A DNA stretch of 64,000 bases, from assembly GCA_902786925.1 (NCBI GenBank), contig CADAEK010000012.1, positions 1 through 64,000 on the forward strand. The letters are read 5' to 3'. Positions 56,150 to 64,000 of the stretch are shown here, in pieces. Positions within the stretch are counted from its first letter, which is position 1; each line of letters starts with the position of its first letter. The translations under genes and the position numbers were made by a program. The notes under the pieces were generated by a model. It was given only the letters and a program-made list of their open reading frames with translations. It was not told where the DNA came from and ran no database searches. Source of the stretch: an uncultured Bacteroidales bacterium (GTDB taxonomy: Bacteria; Bacteroidota; Bacteroidia; Bacteroidales; Bacteroidaceae).

Positions 56150-56308
56150 TTAAGCTTCTGAAAATTCGCTTTTACCTACACCACAGAGTGGGCATTCAAA
56201 ATCATCTGGAAGATCTTCAAATGCAGTGCCTGGAGCAATTCCTCCTTCAGGATAACCCACCTCTGGGTCATACTCCCAGCCGCAGGTGTCACATACGTAT
56301 TTCTTCAT
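56150..56308 (-). CDS. Rubredoxin
   Basis: A 52-residue iron protein: [20 protein letters not shown] at the start and [15 protein letters not shown] near the end. The two CxxCG knuckles (C6, C9, C39, C42) bind one iron. Carries electrons to oxygen- and peroxide-reducing proteins. It lies 42 bp after the rubrerythrin-family gene on the same strand, so the two probably work together. Too short to be caught by a 60-codon cutoff. Confidence 0.95.
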   Translation of the reverse strand: MKKYVCDTCGWEYDPEVGYPEGGIAPGTAFEDLPDDFECPLCGVGKSEFSEA

Positions 56309-56350
56309 AATCGTTCCTGTTTTGAATTATTGTACTAAGTGTGTGAGCTA

Positions 56351-56914
56351 TTACTTGAAATATCTGTTATACAGTCCCTGGAAGCCAGCACCGTGACGAG
56401 CCTCGTCCTTAGCCATCTCATGCACTGTGTCGTGGATAGCGTCGAGGTCCAGCTTCTTGGCCACCTTCGCAATCTCCAGCTTGCCTGCACATGCACCTTC
56501 CTCTGCCTCCATGCGCTTCTTCAGGTTGGTCTTGGTGTCCCAGACCACCTCGCCGAGCAGTTCGGCAAAGCGTGAAGCGTGGTCAGCCTCCTCATAAGCA
56601 TAGCGGCGGAACGCCTCCGACACCTCGGGATAGCCCTCACGGTCGGCCTGGCGAGCCATAGCCAGATACATACCTACCTCGGTGCATTCACCCATGAAGT
56701 GGTCCTTCAATCCTTGAAGCACAAAAGCACCTTCTTCACCTTCAGGAATGGCCTTAGCCACACCGAGTTCATGTTCGCAAGCGAAATTCAGTCCGTCAGT
56801 TTCTTCCTTTAGCTTAAACTTTGAGCCAGGAACTTTGCACTGTGGACACTTCTCTGGAGGGTTGTCACCCTCATGCACATACCCGCAAACGGGGCATACC
56901 CATTTCTTTGCCAT
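56351..56914 (-). CDS. Reverse-type rubrerythrin (peroxide-reducing)
   Basis: A 187-residue peroxide reductase of anaerobes. The rubredoxin domain comes first (C7, C10, C23, C26 in [12 protein letters not shown] and [10 protein letters not shown]), followed by the four-helix di-iron domain ([56 protein letters not shown] with E and H iron ligands). This order is the opposite of classical rubrerythrin. It has its own consensus promoter and leads the rubrerythrin-rubredoxin unit. Confidence 0.93.
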   Translation of the reverse strand: MAKKWVCPVCGYVHEGDNPPEKCPQCKVPGSKFKLKEETDGLNFACEHELGVAKAIPEGEEGAFVLQGLKDHFMGECTEVGMYLAMARQADREGYPEVSEAFRRYAYEEADHASRFAELLGEVVWDTKTNLKKRMEAEEGACAGKLEIAKVAKKLDLDAIHDTVHEMAKDEARHGAGFQGLYNRYFK

Positions 56915-57011
56915 AATCGTTAGAGTTTTAGGGTTAGCAATTGTTTTATTTTGTTACGTAAACCCCCATGTTTCCTTCGCCGAAAAAGTTCGGATTCGTT
57001 TCATGGGATTG

Positions 57012-57042
57012 CAAAGGTATAGAAAAGCCGTGAACATCCAAA
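57012..57042 (-). promoter_or_regulatory. Promoter for rubrerythrin-rubredoxin
   Basis: Minus strand: TTTG (57039-57042), 19-bp spacer, TACCTTTG (57012-57019), with a leader of about 90 bases. Confidence 0.7.
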
Positions 57043-57143
57043 ACTTTTTCCATTTTTTTTTGCAATCGTTGGAAAAAGAGTTCTTAATGGCAAATCGCAT
57101 TCAGCCTTCTGACGTGCAGTTGGACCATGCTGACATTACCGCT

Positions 57144-58463
57144 TTATCGGTTCGGATACACCACCTCGTTGCTTGGGTCGCCCAGTCCGCCGTAGTAGTT
57201 AGCACAGCGCACCGAGAAGCAGGAGCCTTCAGCCGTTCCGCGCGGTACATAATAATAAGGCTCTGTGGTGAAAGCCACCACATCGCGGTTCTTGCACACA
57301 GCATAGAGACAAGCCTCTGGGATGTCCTCCCAATAGATGTGTCCTCGGTTCTTGATGTGTACTACAGGTGGATCTACTTGAGCAGCCCGCATATCAGGTC
57401 TCCAGTTGCCAAACACGTTCTCCACGTCATAGCGTTCCGCTTCCTCAGCTGTGAGTGTGGTGTTGTACCCCACTGTCCTCACAGCTCCATCCTTGTCCTT
57501 GAACTGTTGGCGGCGTGCCCCTGTAGGCACCAGTTGGAAGTCCTCATCCATACTCTCATATTCAGCAAACTGCGTGGGCAGTGTGCCGTGCATCTCAGTC
57601 CATCCCACCGAGTCGGGTTTCAGTTCCATCAGCGTGCTCAGCCACACAGCCCTTGGACTGCCCTTCCAGGGGCGTCCCAGCCAGTAGCGTCCGTTCTGTT
57701 CGGGTGCGCCGTAGATGTGGCAGCCGTTGAACACATAGCCATACTCACGTCCAGCCTCTGTGGCAGGAGCGCATATCACGTCGCGTTTTCCGTCCGTGCC
57801 TCTGGTGCGCAGTTCCAGGTCACAGCGGTTGAAGTAGATGGTGCCTCCTCCGCAGATAAAGTCCACCGTGCCCTTCACCACACAGTCCTCAAGATACGTG
57901 GTGCCGCCGTCGTTCGTGTAGTACGTGTCTTGCGTACTCATCAGCGAAATCCGCTTGAAGATGTTCCCTCGGCAGTGCTTCTCGTTCAGCGCCACTGCAC
58001 GATTCGCAAACGCGTTCAAGTCGTTGCGGTAGTTCGACCACAGTTCCAGGTCCTGCATGTAGGTGCTGTCAGCCCCGTTCAGGAACAGCGTCGAGGTGCA
58101 GCTGATGCCCTCGTGCATCGGCATTGACTCAATCTGCGTGTGCTTCATGCCCTCGCCACAGATACTTGTGTTCGGTGCTGTCAAGATGGTCATCGGGCTT
58201 GGAATCTCCAGCTCCTTGCCATTCTCCACAATCTTGATAGGATTGCCCTCGCCCTTAATGCGGTACATGCTCGACTTGATGAAGATTCTGAAGCGTTTCG
58301 TCTTGTCAGGCCGGTTGTTTGCCGCATGGATAGCCGCAATGAAGTTGCCGTTGGTAGGCACCACGAAGTCATACTTGTACCTGATGCGTCCCAACGAGTC
58401 TGGCTCCTGAGCTGCCACATTCAGTGCCAGCATCATTGCCAGCGCCATCACCACTGTCCGCAT
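57144..58463 (-). CDS. Secreted pectinesterase (CE8)
   Basis: A 439-residue secreted pectin methylesterase that de-esterifies homogalacturonan. Right-handed beta-helix with QDTYY (Q178, D179), the catalytic aspartate D201 in GTVDFICGGG, and LGRPWKG (arginine). Signal peptide about 1-19 from ATG 58463, which I prefer over longer in-frame starts at 58487 and 58586 because they add residues before the signal. A -7 TACTTTTG is at 58509-58516. The C-terminal about 100 residues are an extension of unknown role (RGHIYWEDIPEACLYAVCK). Confidence 0.92.
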   Translation of the reverse strand: MRTVVMALAMMLALNVAAQEPDSLGRIRYKYDFVVPTNGNFIAAIHAANNRPDKTKRFRIFIKSSMYRIKGEGNPIKIVENGKELEIPSPMTILTAPNTSICGEGMKHTQIESMPMHEGISCTSTLFLNGADSTYMQDLELWSNYRNDLNAFANRAVALNEKHCRGNIFKRISLMSTQDTYYTNDGGTTYLEDCVVKGTVDFICGGGTIYFNRCDLELRTRGTDGKRDVICAPATEAGREYGYVFNGCHIYGAPEQNGRYWLGRPWKGSPRAVWLSTLMELKPDSVGWTEMHGTLPTQFAEYESMDEDFQLVPTGARRQQFKDKDGAVRTVGYNTTLTAEEAERYDVENVFGNWRPDMRAAQVDPPVVHIKNRGHIYWEDIPEACLYAVCKNRDVVAFTTEPYYYVPRGTAEGSCFSVRCANYYGGLGDPSNEVVYPNR

Positions 58464-58670
58464 GATCTTGAAACTGTGAAATATCATATTCGAATCATAT
58501 AAACAATGCAAAAGTAAGAAGAAAAAACGAGACAGACGGGGTGGGGAATGCAAGAATTTGTATTTCTCTGTAAAAATCATCCGCATCCCGTTCTCGTCAC
58601 CACCCGCTTGTCTGCCGGCAGGTAAAAAGTGCAGAACAAAGCCCTCTTACGAACCCGTCTCAAAACAGGG

Positions 58671-58771
58671 CTTCCTGCACCCCCAAAACGGTCTGAGTCA
58701 CACCGGCACCCTCGGTGTGACTCAGACCGACCTATGCGGTGTGACTCACACCGCTTTTGAGGCGCAGGAAG
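58671..58771. repeat. Palindrome-triplet repeat, copy B (opposite orientation to A)
   Basis: Read in reverse, this copy closely matches copy A: border CTTCCTGCGCCTCAAAA, then CGGTGTGAGTCACACCG, CGGTCTGAGTCACACCG and CGGTGTGACTCAGACCG, starting 24 bp apart. Units start at 58689, 58713 and 58737 on the plus strand. The second and third units are perfect reverse complements of each other. The borders cttcctgcacccccaaaa (58671-58688) and cttttgaggcgcaggaag (58754-58771) form an inverted pair with three mismatches. Confidence 0.9.
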
Positions 58772-58784
58772 AGGGGCAAAACGG

Positions 58785-58817
58785 AAGGGGGCTGCACCGT
58801 CTTGGCGCAGCCCCCTT
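58785..58817 (-). terminator. Terminator after the alpha/beta hydrolase gene
   Basis: A perfect 11-bp stem (aagggggctgc / gcagccccctt) with an 11-base loop, 43 bp after the minus-strand stop, followed on that strand by ccgttttg. Confidence 0.75.
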
Positions 58818-58860
58818 CTCGGGTGAGGAAATGCTTCCTGTTTCTATTTTCAGCCGTCAC

Positions 58861-59790
58861 TTATTCACCCATCTTGGCATTCTTTTCGATGGTCCAGCCT
58901 TTGCGCTTGGAGAGTTCGCAGTCGGCACCCTTGAACATCTTGGCTGCCTGCTCGTCGCCCTTGAGCTGCCAGTTGAGCCATGCAAGAGCCACCACAGAGA
59001 ACTCGCCGCCATGAGGCTGTCCGTATGTGCCGCCATGACCTACGGGGAAGTTGGTGGCGCAGGCTGGCACATGGTCAATACGGTGGAAGTCGTCCATGCC
59101 GTTGCCGTAGGCGATGTCTGTCTCGCCACCCAGCATGTACATGATGGAAGAGTGAATCTCCTTCAGCTTTGATTTGGGAGGCATAGGCATGCCACCTACT
59201 GCGCTGCCAGCGTTCTGCTGGTTGAAGAGTCCGCTGTTGCAAATCATCAGGGTCTTGATGCGCTTGTCGGCACAGTTGAAGAGGGTCTGCAGACCGCCAC
59301 ATGACATGCCTGCCACGCAGATGTTCTTTACGTCAATCTTTCCGTAGTAGGGAGAGTTCTTGTCGGCATTCTGAGCTTCAACCCAGTCCATCGCCTCTAT
59401 CTGCTGCTGCGTTGTGGACATAGGGCCGTGGTATTGTTCGCCCTCCTTGGGCATATAGCCAGTAGCGACTACGATATAGCCGTGAGATGCAATCTCATTG
59501 AGGAATTTGTAGTGCTCGAAGGGAGAGTTGTTGCAGGCTCCGTTGCCCCACACAAGGACTGGAAGAGAATTCTTCTTGTTGAAGACAGACAAGTCCTGTG
59601 GCACAAAGATGGTGTGAGCGTCGAGTGTGGGCTCTTCCTTCATGATGGCCTTGTAGGCGCCTGTGCCGCCATCTTCCACTACACGTGATGCGGCGTTATC
59701 TTCCTGCATGGTGAAACTCATGCTGATGGCACCCATTGCCATCAACGCTGTTGCAGCGTAAGCTGCACTGAGAAAACGTTTTACTTTCAT
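58861..59790 (-). CDS. Secreted alpha/beta hydrolase (chlorophyllase/PHB depolymerase-like)
   Basis: A 309-residue exported alpha/beta hydrolase (signal peptide about 1-28). The oxyanion strand PVLVWGNGACN is followed by nucleophile S163 in CVAGMSCGGLQTL, an acid region around LGGETDIAYG, and histidine in FPVGHGGTYGQPHGGEF. Close to a family of putative lipases/esterases without a defined substrate. Located beside the pectinesterase, so it could act on esters of plant polymers, but this is a guess. No clear promoter. Confidence 0.78.
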   Translation of the reverse strand: MKVKRFLSAAYAATALMAMGAISMSFTMQEDNAASRVVEDGGTGAYKAIMKEEPTLDAHTIFVPQDLSVFNKKNSLPVLVWGNGACNNSPFEHYKFLNEIASHGYIVVATGYMPKEGEQYHGPMSTTQQQIEAMDWVEAQNADKNSPYYGKIDVKNICVAGMSCGGLQTLFNCADKRIKTLMICNSGLFNQQNAGSAVGGMPMPPKSKLKEIHSSIMYMLGGETDIAYGNGMDDFHRIDHVPACATNFPVGHGGTYGQPHGGEFSVVALAWLNWQLKGDEQAAKMFKGADCELSKRKGWTIEKNAKMGE

Positions 59791-59876
59791 AAGGCTTTTG
59801 TAGTTTAATTAATAAGAAATAGGTGAATAGATATGTTATTAAAAAAGAGTTTTTCGATGTGAAGCGTGCATTAGCG

Positions 59877-60001
59877 TCATATCCCCCAATATTCACGGTC
59901 CAAATTGTGGTAGCCGATGGCTTCAGCAATAGGGTGGCTCTGCACTTGCTAGGCTCCTTCGAGGTCGGCAATGGTGCGGGAGACTTTGAGGATGTGGTCG
60001 G
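59877..60001 (-). pseudogene. Decayed duplicate of the comM 3' end
   Basis: About 105 bp (59896-60000) align with the last part of comM (61160-61265), with about 15 mismatches by hand count (about 86% identical). Translated in the comM frame: HILKVSRTIADLEG, then an in-frame stop where comM has a glutamate, then QVQSHPIAEAIGYHNLDR. The homology stops abruptly near 60000. The fragment and the intact comM end flank the acyltransferase gene. Confidence 0.85.
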
Positions 60002-60054
60002 AGATGATGTAACCTGGTTTCATATACTAATCTGCAGCTTATTTGGTTTTCTTT

Positions 60055-61122
60055 TTATGGTAATACCTTATTAAGAGATGATGCACCTTCCTCATGATTC
60101 AATTGTCTATAAAACAATGGCCTTTGTGCCGTAGCATATGGAAGAAATCTTTTGCAGAACGGCACGATAGCAAAATATGAACAGGCCATGCATATCCAAA
60201 ATGCGGTCACAGATATGTAGGGTGGTATTGTATTGGCAAGATTCTGGAATAAAGGAAAACCAGCACGTACCATCAGTCCATGGGTGAGTAGAACAATGAT
60301 TGAATATCTGCCAAGATAAGATATTAATGGCATTTGTACTATGATTGACGAGAGGATGATAATCAAAGCCGTGCCTGCTGTGCCAGCAATATAATAGAGA
60401 ACTTCATTTATCCACACATTATCGCAGGTCAGACAACTTAACAATGATATGGAAAACGCAGCGAATAGACCTCCAAGCTTTCTTCTTATACCCATAGATG
60501 TTATTCGAGATAGAATGTCAACATGCGACATCATATACCCTAAGCAGAATAATGGAATACTTTTCAGTGCTTTAAACAAATTAGCAATGTCTGTCTGGTA
60601 ATATTCCTCTAGTGATATGCCTATTACAGCGCAACTGATGCAGAGAAGAATAAGAATAAGTTGGTGCTGCTTTTCATTGATTGCCTTGGAAAAGGATAGT
60701 AGTACTCTGAAAATAATACTCATGATAAAAAGACACCATAGAAACCATATAGGAATATTCGGGTATTTGCCTGGCCAAACAAATGCCCATAGTGAAGGCC
60801 ACCCAACAACTGTCTCAAACTTCATTCCAAACCCAAAATGCAACATGTTAGGTACGGCAACTGCTGTGATGATATAAAAGACCGTGAAGGGAATGAATAA
60901 CCTGTCAATCTTTTTCTGCATGAAGACACTCAATGAGCTTTCTTCTTTGAAATATAATCCAGACAGAAAAAAGAACGGCGGTAGCATGCATGCTGAAAAT
61001 GCTACAGGAGCAAGCATGCAATCATTAGGAATGATTTCCTTGAGGTGAAAGCACATCACGATGCTTATACAAATCCCTTTTGCTAGATCAATATATGCAT
61101 TTCTTTTGCTTCTCATCGTCAT
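60055..61122 (-). CDS. Acyltransferase family 3 membrane protein
   Basis: A 355-residue integral membrane acyltransferase (about ten hydrophobic segments) of the OatA/NodX family: YIDLAKGICISIVMCFH with the catalytic-type histidine early on, PPFFFLSGLYFKEE, RLFIPFTVFYIITAV, and WFLWCLFIMSIIF. Such enzymes acetylate cell-surface glycans. The gene is much richer in A and T than its neighbours (32-43% G+C in sampled lines versus 63% in comM) and lies between comM and its broken copy, suggesting recent acquisition. M2 (61116) is an alternative start. Confidence 0.85.
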   Translation of the reverse strand: MTMRSKRNAYIDLAKGICISIVMCFHLKEIIPNDCMLAPVAFSACMLPPFFFLSGLYFKEESSLSVFMQKKIDRLFIPFTVFYIITAVAVPNMLHFGFGMKFETVVGWPSLWAFVWPGKYPNIPIWFLWCLFIMSIIFRVLLSFSKAINEKQHQLILILLCISCAVIGISLEEYYQTDIANLFKALKSIPLFCLGYMMSHVDILSRITSMGIRRKLGGLFAAFSISLLSCLTCDNVWINEVLYYIAGTAGTALIIILSSIIVQMPLISYLGRYSIIVLLTHGLMVRAGFPLFQNLANTIPPYISVTAFWICMACSYFAIVPFCKRFLPYATAQRPLFYRQLNHEEGASSLNKVLP

Positions 61123-61137
61123 TATAGGTTGTTTCTA

Positions 61138-62691
61138 TCATCCTCTTTCTGCCCAGTCGCTGCGGTCCAGATTGCGGTAGCCAATGGCTTCGGCTATGTG
61201 ATGGCTCTGCACTTGCTCAACCCCTTCGAGGTCGGCAATGGTGCGAGAGACCTTGAGGATGCGGTCGTAGGCACGGGCGGAGAGGTTGAGCTTCTTCATG
61301 GCTGTGCGCAGAAGGTTCAGGGCCTGGTCGTCCAGCTGCACGTGCTTCTGGAGGAGGGCGGTGGTCATCTGTGCGTTGCAATGGATGCCTGCGATATCTT
61401 TGTAGCGTGCGCTCTGTATCTGCCGGGCACGGAGCACGCGTTCGCGGATAGCAGAGGATGGTTCTCCCTTGGGTGCCTTGGCAATATCTTCGAAGGGCAC
61501 GCTTTCCACTTCCACCTGAATGTCGATACGGTCCATAAGGGGCCCGCTGATTTTGTTGATATAACGTTGAATCTGCGAGGGTGTGCAGACGCAGTTGCGG
61601 GTGGGGTGATGATGATAGCCGCATGGACAGGGGTTCATCGATGCCACGAGCATGAATGAGCAGGGGAGGGTGAGGTTGTAGCGTGAGCGCGAGATGGTGA
61701 TGATGCGGTCTTCGAGAGGTTGTCGCAAGGTTTCAAGCACGGAACGGTTGAACTCTGGGAGCTCGTCAAGGAACAGCACGCCGTTGTGTGCCAGACAGAT
61801 TTCGCCGGGCATGAAGGTGCTGCCTCCGCCTACAAGGGCCACGTCGGAAACCGTGTGGTGGGGCGAACGGAAGGGGCGCTGGCTGATGAGCGAGGTCTCT
61901 TTGACAAGTTTGCCTGCTATGGAATGTATCTGCGTGGTTTCAAGGCTTTCGCTCAGGGTGAGGGGAGGAAGGATGGAGGGCAGGCGCTTAGCCATCATGG
62001 ATTTTCCACAACCAGGTGACCCTACAAGGAGAATGTTGTGTCCACCTGCTGACGCCACTTCGAAGGCGCGTTTGACATTCTCCTGGCCTTTCACCTCGTC
62101 GAAGTCGTAGGGGAAGGTGAATTGCTGTGCATAGAACTCTTCTCGTGTATTGACAATGGTAGGCTGCAGTTGGTTCAGCCCGCTAAAGTGTGCGACAATC
62201 TCGTTGAGGTGTTTGACACCATAGACGGTGAGGTTGTTTACCACTGCGGCTTCGCGGGCATTGTCTTCTGGCACAAAAAGGGCTTTCAGGCCGAGTTCAC
62301 GGGCCTTGATGGAAATGGGAAGTATGCCTTTGACGGGCAGAACGGTGCCATCCAGACTGAGCTCTCCTACAAACATGTATTGCTCGGACTTCTGTATTGT
62401 GAGTAGGTTGTAGGAGATAAGAAGGGCAACGGCGATGGGGAGGTCGAAGCCTGAGCCTTCCTTGCGGATATCGGCTGGTGAGAGGTTGATGACAATGGAG
62501 TTGCCCGGTGTCTTGTAGCCATTAGTGCGCAGGGCGGAGAGGATGCGGTCTTGGCTTTCGCGCACAGCTCCATCGGGCAGGCCCACGATGGTGCATTTCT
62601 GATTGTGCCCGTCATCAAAGTTGTCGGCTTCGACGATGACAGGTATGGCGTTGAGTCCTTGCAGGGCTGCAGTAGATGTTTTGGCGAGCAC
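61138..62691 (-). CDS. comM: YifB/ComM family Mg-chelatase-like AAA+ ATPase
   Basis: A 517-residue ATPase linked in other bacteria to branch migration during natural transformation. N-terminal Lon-like domain (AALQGLNAIPVIVEADNF; CTIVGLPDGAVRESQDRI), Walker A VGSPGCGKSMMA, a Walker B/sensor region (GVLFLDELPEFN), Mg-chelatase C-terminal domain, and a cysteine-rich insertion CPCGYHHHPTRNCVCTP. I chose GTG 62691 because it gives the normal family start (VLAKTSTAALQGL); ATG 62739 adds 16 residues. The window also carries comF and recX. Confidence 0.9.
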   Translation of the reverse strand: MLAKTSTAALQGLNAIPVIVEADNFDDGHNQKCTIVGLPDGAVRESQDRILSALRTNGYKTPGNSIVINLSPADIRKEGSGFDLPIAVALLISYNLLTIQKSEQYMFVGELSLDGTVLPVKGILPISIKARELGLKALFVPEDNAREAAVVNNLTVYGVKHLNEIVAHFSGLNQLQPTIVNTREEFYAQQFTFPYDFDEVKGQENVKRAFEVASAGGHNILLVGSPGCGKSMMAKRLPSILPPLTLSESLETTQIHSIAGKLVKETSLISQRPFRSPHHTVSDVALVGGGSTFMPGEICLAHNGVLFLDELPEFNRSVLETLRQPLEDRIITISRSRYNLTLPCSFMLVASMNPCPCGYHHHPTRNCVCTPSQIQRYINKISGPLMDRIDIQVEVESVPFEDIAKAPKGEPSSAIRERVLRARQIQSARYKDIAGIHCNAQMTTALLQKHVQLDDQALNLLRTAMKKLNLSARAYDRILKVSRTIADLEGVEQVQSHHIAEAIGYRNLDRSDWAERG

Positions 62692-62773
62692 GGTTAAGAG
62701 TTGGTAGTTATAGTTGATGTTTGTCCCCGAGGGCTTCATCCTTTGACCTCAGGCTTTCATCCTTAGGCCTCCG

Positions 62774-63838
62774 TTATTTGATGTGCTTCTGGAGCATTTT
62801 GTCAAGTTGAGCCGGAGAGTCAGTATGGTCAATGACCGCATGGTTGTGGTCTGTAAGGAGGATGAGGGGGATGGAAGTGATGCCAAGCTTCTTGATGGTG
62901 GACGACTCGAAGCCAAGTCCATCGGACGTGTGCAGGATGGAGCGAAGGGAGTCGCGGCGCACGGCTTCTTGCCATGTGCGTTGTTCCACGTCAAGCGATT
63001 GGGTGACGATGCGGAGGGTGCGCTGGTCTTTGTATTGATCAGCGATGCGTCCGAGTTGCCACAAGAAGTCATAGCCACCGGGCATCCATGTAGCCCAAAA
63101 GACGATGAGGGTGTAGGGTTCAGACGAGTTGGCCCACAGTTGTGTGCGTGTACCGTTGGGACGAGTGAGAGTGATATTAGGAATCTTCTTCCCGATGGCA
63201 CGGCGTTGCGTTTGTGCGATTTGGGTCTCGAGGTCGAGAAGGTAATGGTCGTGAGGGTTGTGGGTCTTAAGAGTGCTGAGAAGTTTGGTGAGTTCCTTGT
63301 CGCTGACCGTTTCTTCTTGCACGAAGTAGCGGTCGAAGAGGTAGATGGAGACAGGCGACTTGGGGTTGTCTATGATGTATTCCCGGGCTGCGGAGGTAAT
63401 GGCGGTTGGACTCAGACTATAGGTGTCTGTACGGAACTTGTTGAGGGCTTCGTTGGTGTCGTTTCCGCTGACGGTGTGGCGACGGAGGTCGTTGGCCGCA
63501 GCCTGATAGGTGAGGTCGTCACCAGGACCGATGAAGATGACTTGTTCCATGCCGTTGGGGAATACAAGATAATAGGGGGTGAGCTGGTCTACCTCACCTC
63601 GATAGAGGAATGAGCCGTTCTGAACAGTGAGTGTGTCAATGCGGGCATGGCTGGCAGAGAGGTTGTAGAGATAGAGCTCGCCTGCCTGCATGTCTGTGAT
63701 GTGTCCACGAAGGCGGAAGGAATCACCGCCGGGGCCACAGGCTGCGAATAGCAGCGCTATGGTCCCGATGATGAGGCTCCTGAAAATGTAATGCGGAGTA
63801 TTTACTTTAGACCTTTGACCTTTAACCTTTGACTTCAT
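62774..63838 (-). CDS. TlpA-like lipoprotein with DUF4369, lacking redox cysteines
   Basis: A 354-residue lipoprotein (lipobox LLFAAC, C34). DUF4369 domain about 40-130 (FRLRGHITDMQAGELYLYN), helical middle, and C-terminal thioredoxin-like domain (about 215-350) with cis-proline TSIP. The normal WCxxC is replaced by ATWMPGGYD (residues about 249-257) with no cysteine at either position, so it cannot act as a thiol reductase. Its first residues (MKSKVKGQRSKVN) are coded by a simple gtcaaagg-like repeat, so the true start could be slightly further in. Confidence 0.85.
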   Translation of the reverse strand: MKSKVKGQRSKVNTPHYIFRSLIIGTIALLFAACGPGGDSFRLRGHITDMQAGELYLYNLSASHARIDTLTVQNGSFLYRGEVDQLTPYYLVFPNGMEQVIFIGPGDDLTYQAAANDLRRHTVSGNDTNEALNKFRTDTYSLSPTAITSAAREYIIDNPKSPVSIYLFDRYFVQEETVSDKELTKLLSTLKTHNPHDHYLLDLETQIAQTQRRAIGKKIPNITLTRPNGTRTQLWANSSEPYTLIVFWATWMPGGYDFLWQLGRIADQYKDQRTLRIVTQSLDVEQRTWQEAVRRDSLRSILHTSDGLGFESSTIKKLGITSIPLILLTDHNHAVIDHTDSPAQLDKMLQKHIK

Positions 63839-63888
63839 ATGAGTTAGAAGTTAGGATGACCTTTGACTTTAGACCGTGGTCCTTTGAC
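63806..63888. repeat. Short imperfect repeats of cctttgac type
   Basis: Several copies of acctttgac/acctttaac/tttgacttt stand close together at the start of the TlpA-like gene and in the gap to the next gene. Similar words (catcctttgacctc, catccttaggcctc) occur near 62737-62770. Low-complexity spread rather than a clear array. Confidence 0.5.
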
Positions 63889-64000
63889 TATTTGTTGTAG
63901 TCAGAGAATTCGGCGTCGTTAGCAGCACGCTGAGTGAGAGATGGGTCAAGGGCAATAGCCTTGGCGAGGTTCTCCTTGACGTCGGCAGACTGCTGCATGC
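63888..64000 (-). CDS. C-terminal end of a TPR-like protein (partial)
   Basis: The last 37 codons of a gene that runs off the window on the minus strand: MQQSADVKENLAKAIALDP then SLTQRAANDAEFSDYNK and stop. The spacing of the helix ENLAKAIALDPS and the ending AANDAEFSDY resemble the last tetratricopeptide repeat of Bacteroidales TPR proteins. It lies directly upstream of the TlpA-like lipoprotein gene. Confidence 0.6.
   Translation of the reverse strand, partial: MQQSADVKENLAKAIALDPSLTQRAANDAEFSDYNK

Larger units (their letters stand above)
58464..58860. other. Intergenic block with repeat copy B
   Basis: A 397-bp gap between two minus-strand genes, no ORF. It holds the pectinesterase -7 element (58509-58516), the palindrome-triplet repeat copy B (58671-58771), and a terminator hairpin (58785-58817). 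Confidence 0.8.

Noticed and set aside
62691-62739. ATG 62739 as the comM start
   Set aside because: It adds 16 residues not expected in the family, while GTG 62691 gives the usual N-terminus. Not excluded.

Overview
The window looks like a chromosomal segment of a plant-polysaccharide-degrading member of the Bacteroidales, most likely Prevotella or a close relative. The evidence is one SusC/SusD pair with its accessory lipoproteins, one hybrid two-component system (HTCS) regulator, secreted carbohydrate-active enzymes whose short C-termini resemble type IX secretion sorting signals, fimbrillin-like and DUF4843/PKD lipoproteins, and repeated use of the Bacteroidetes promoter pattern (TTTG, about 19-20 bp, TAnnTTTG). 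I saw no rRNA, tRNA, transposase, phage gene or CRISPR array.

Layout. 0-2.5 kb: the iron-sulfur subunit of succinate dehydrogenase/fumarate reductase, a Bcp peroxiredoxin and an exported family II pyrophosphatase-like lipoprotein. 2.5-5.7 kb: a two-part CE1-like esterase and a DUF1593 protein. 5.9-9.6 kb: a fimbrillin-like lipoprotein, recX, comF and ribD. 9.6-11.2 kb: an AT-rich, gene-poor stretch with DnaA-box-like words and two tiny genes. G/C strand bias changes sign here on genes of both orientations, so this is my candidate replication origin. 11.2-13.2 kb: groES-groEL. 13.3-23.5 kb: DUF4861, an FHA-like protein, HAD phosphatase-panE, a cytidylate-kinase-like protein, a Dabb protein with a GH43-like enzyme, and leuS-yitT.

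24.0-40.6 kb is a secreted carbohydrate-degradation region: GH43, GH5 and a CE1-SASA double esterase carry the same accessory module. They are followed by an HTCS regulator on the other strand and two large secreted proteins. Xylan-like hemicellulose is the likely target. 41-51.8 kb is a minus-strand polysaccharide (or glycopeptide) utilisation locus: GH127 beta-L-arabinofuranosidase, SusC, SusD, a DUF4843 lipoprotein, a PKD-like lipoprotein and a thioredoxin-like protein. 52.1-64 kb: the two subunits of a 2-oxoacid:ferredoxin oxidoreductase, dusB, rubredoxin and reverse-type rubrerythrin (oxygen defence in an anaerobe), pectinesterase, an alpha/beta hydrolase, an acyltransferase next to a decayed duplicate of the comM 3' end, comM itself, a TlpA-like lipoprotein without its cysteines, and the end of a TPR-like protein.

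The most unusual material is intergenic. Three loci (5.8, 40.7 and 58.7 kb) share a border resembling CCTGCRCCTCWAAA and hold three 17-bp units, mostly palindromes of two 8-bp arms around one central base, repeated every 23-24 bp. The core differs between loci. A 9-unit array with the same 22-23 bp period (23.7 kb) changes gradually in sequence from end to end and forms 16-bp palindromes at its later junctions. A further 3 x 23 bp array lies at 14.7 kb. Together they suggest a dispersed repeat family whose period and palindromic form are kept while the sequence is replaced.
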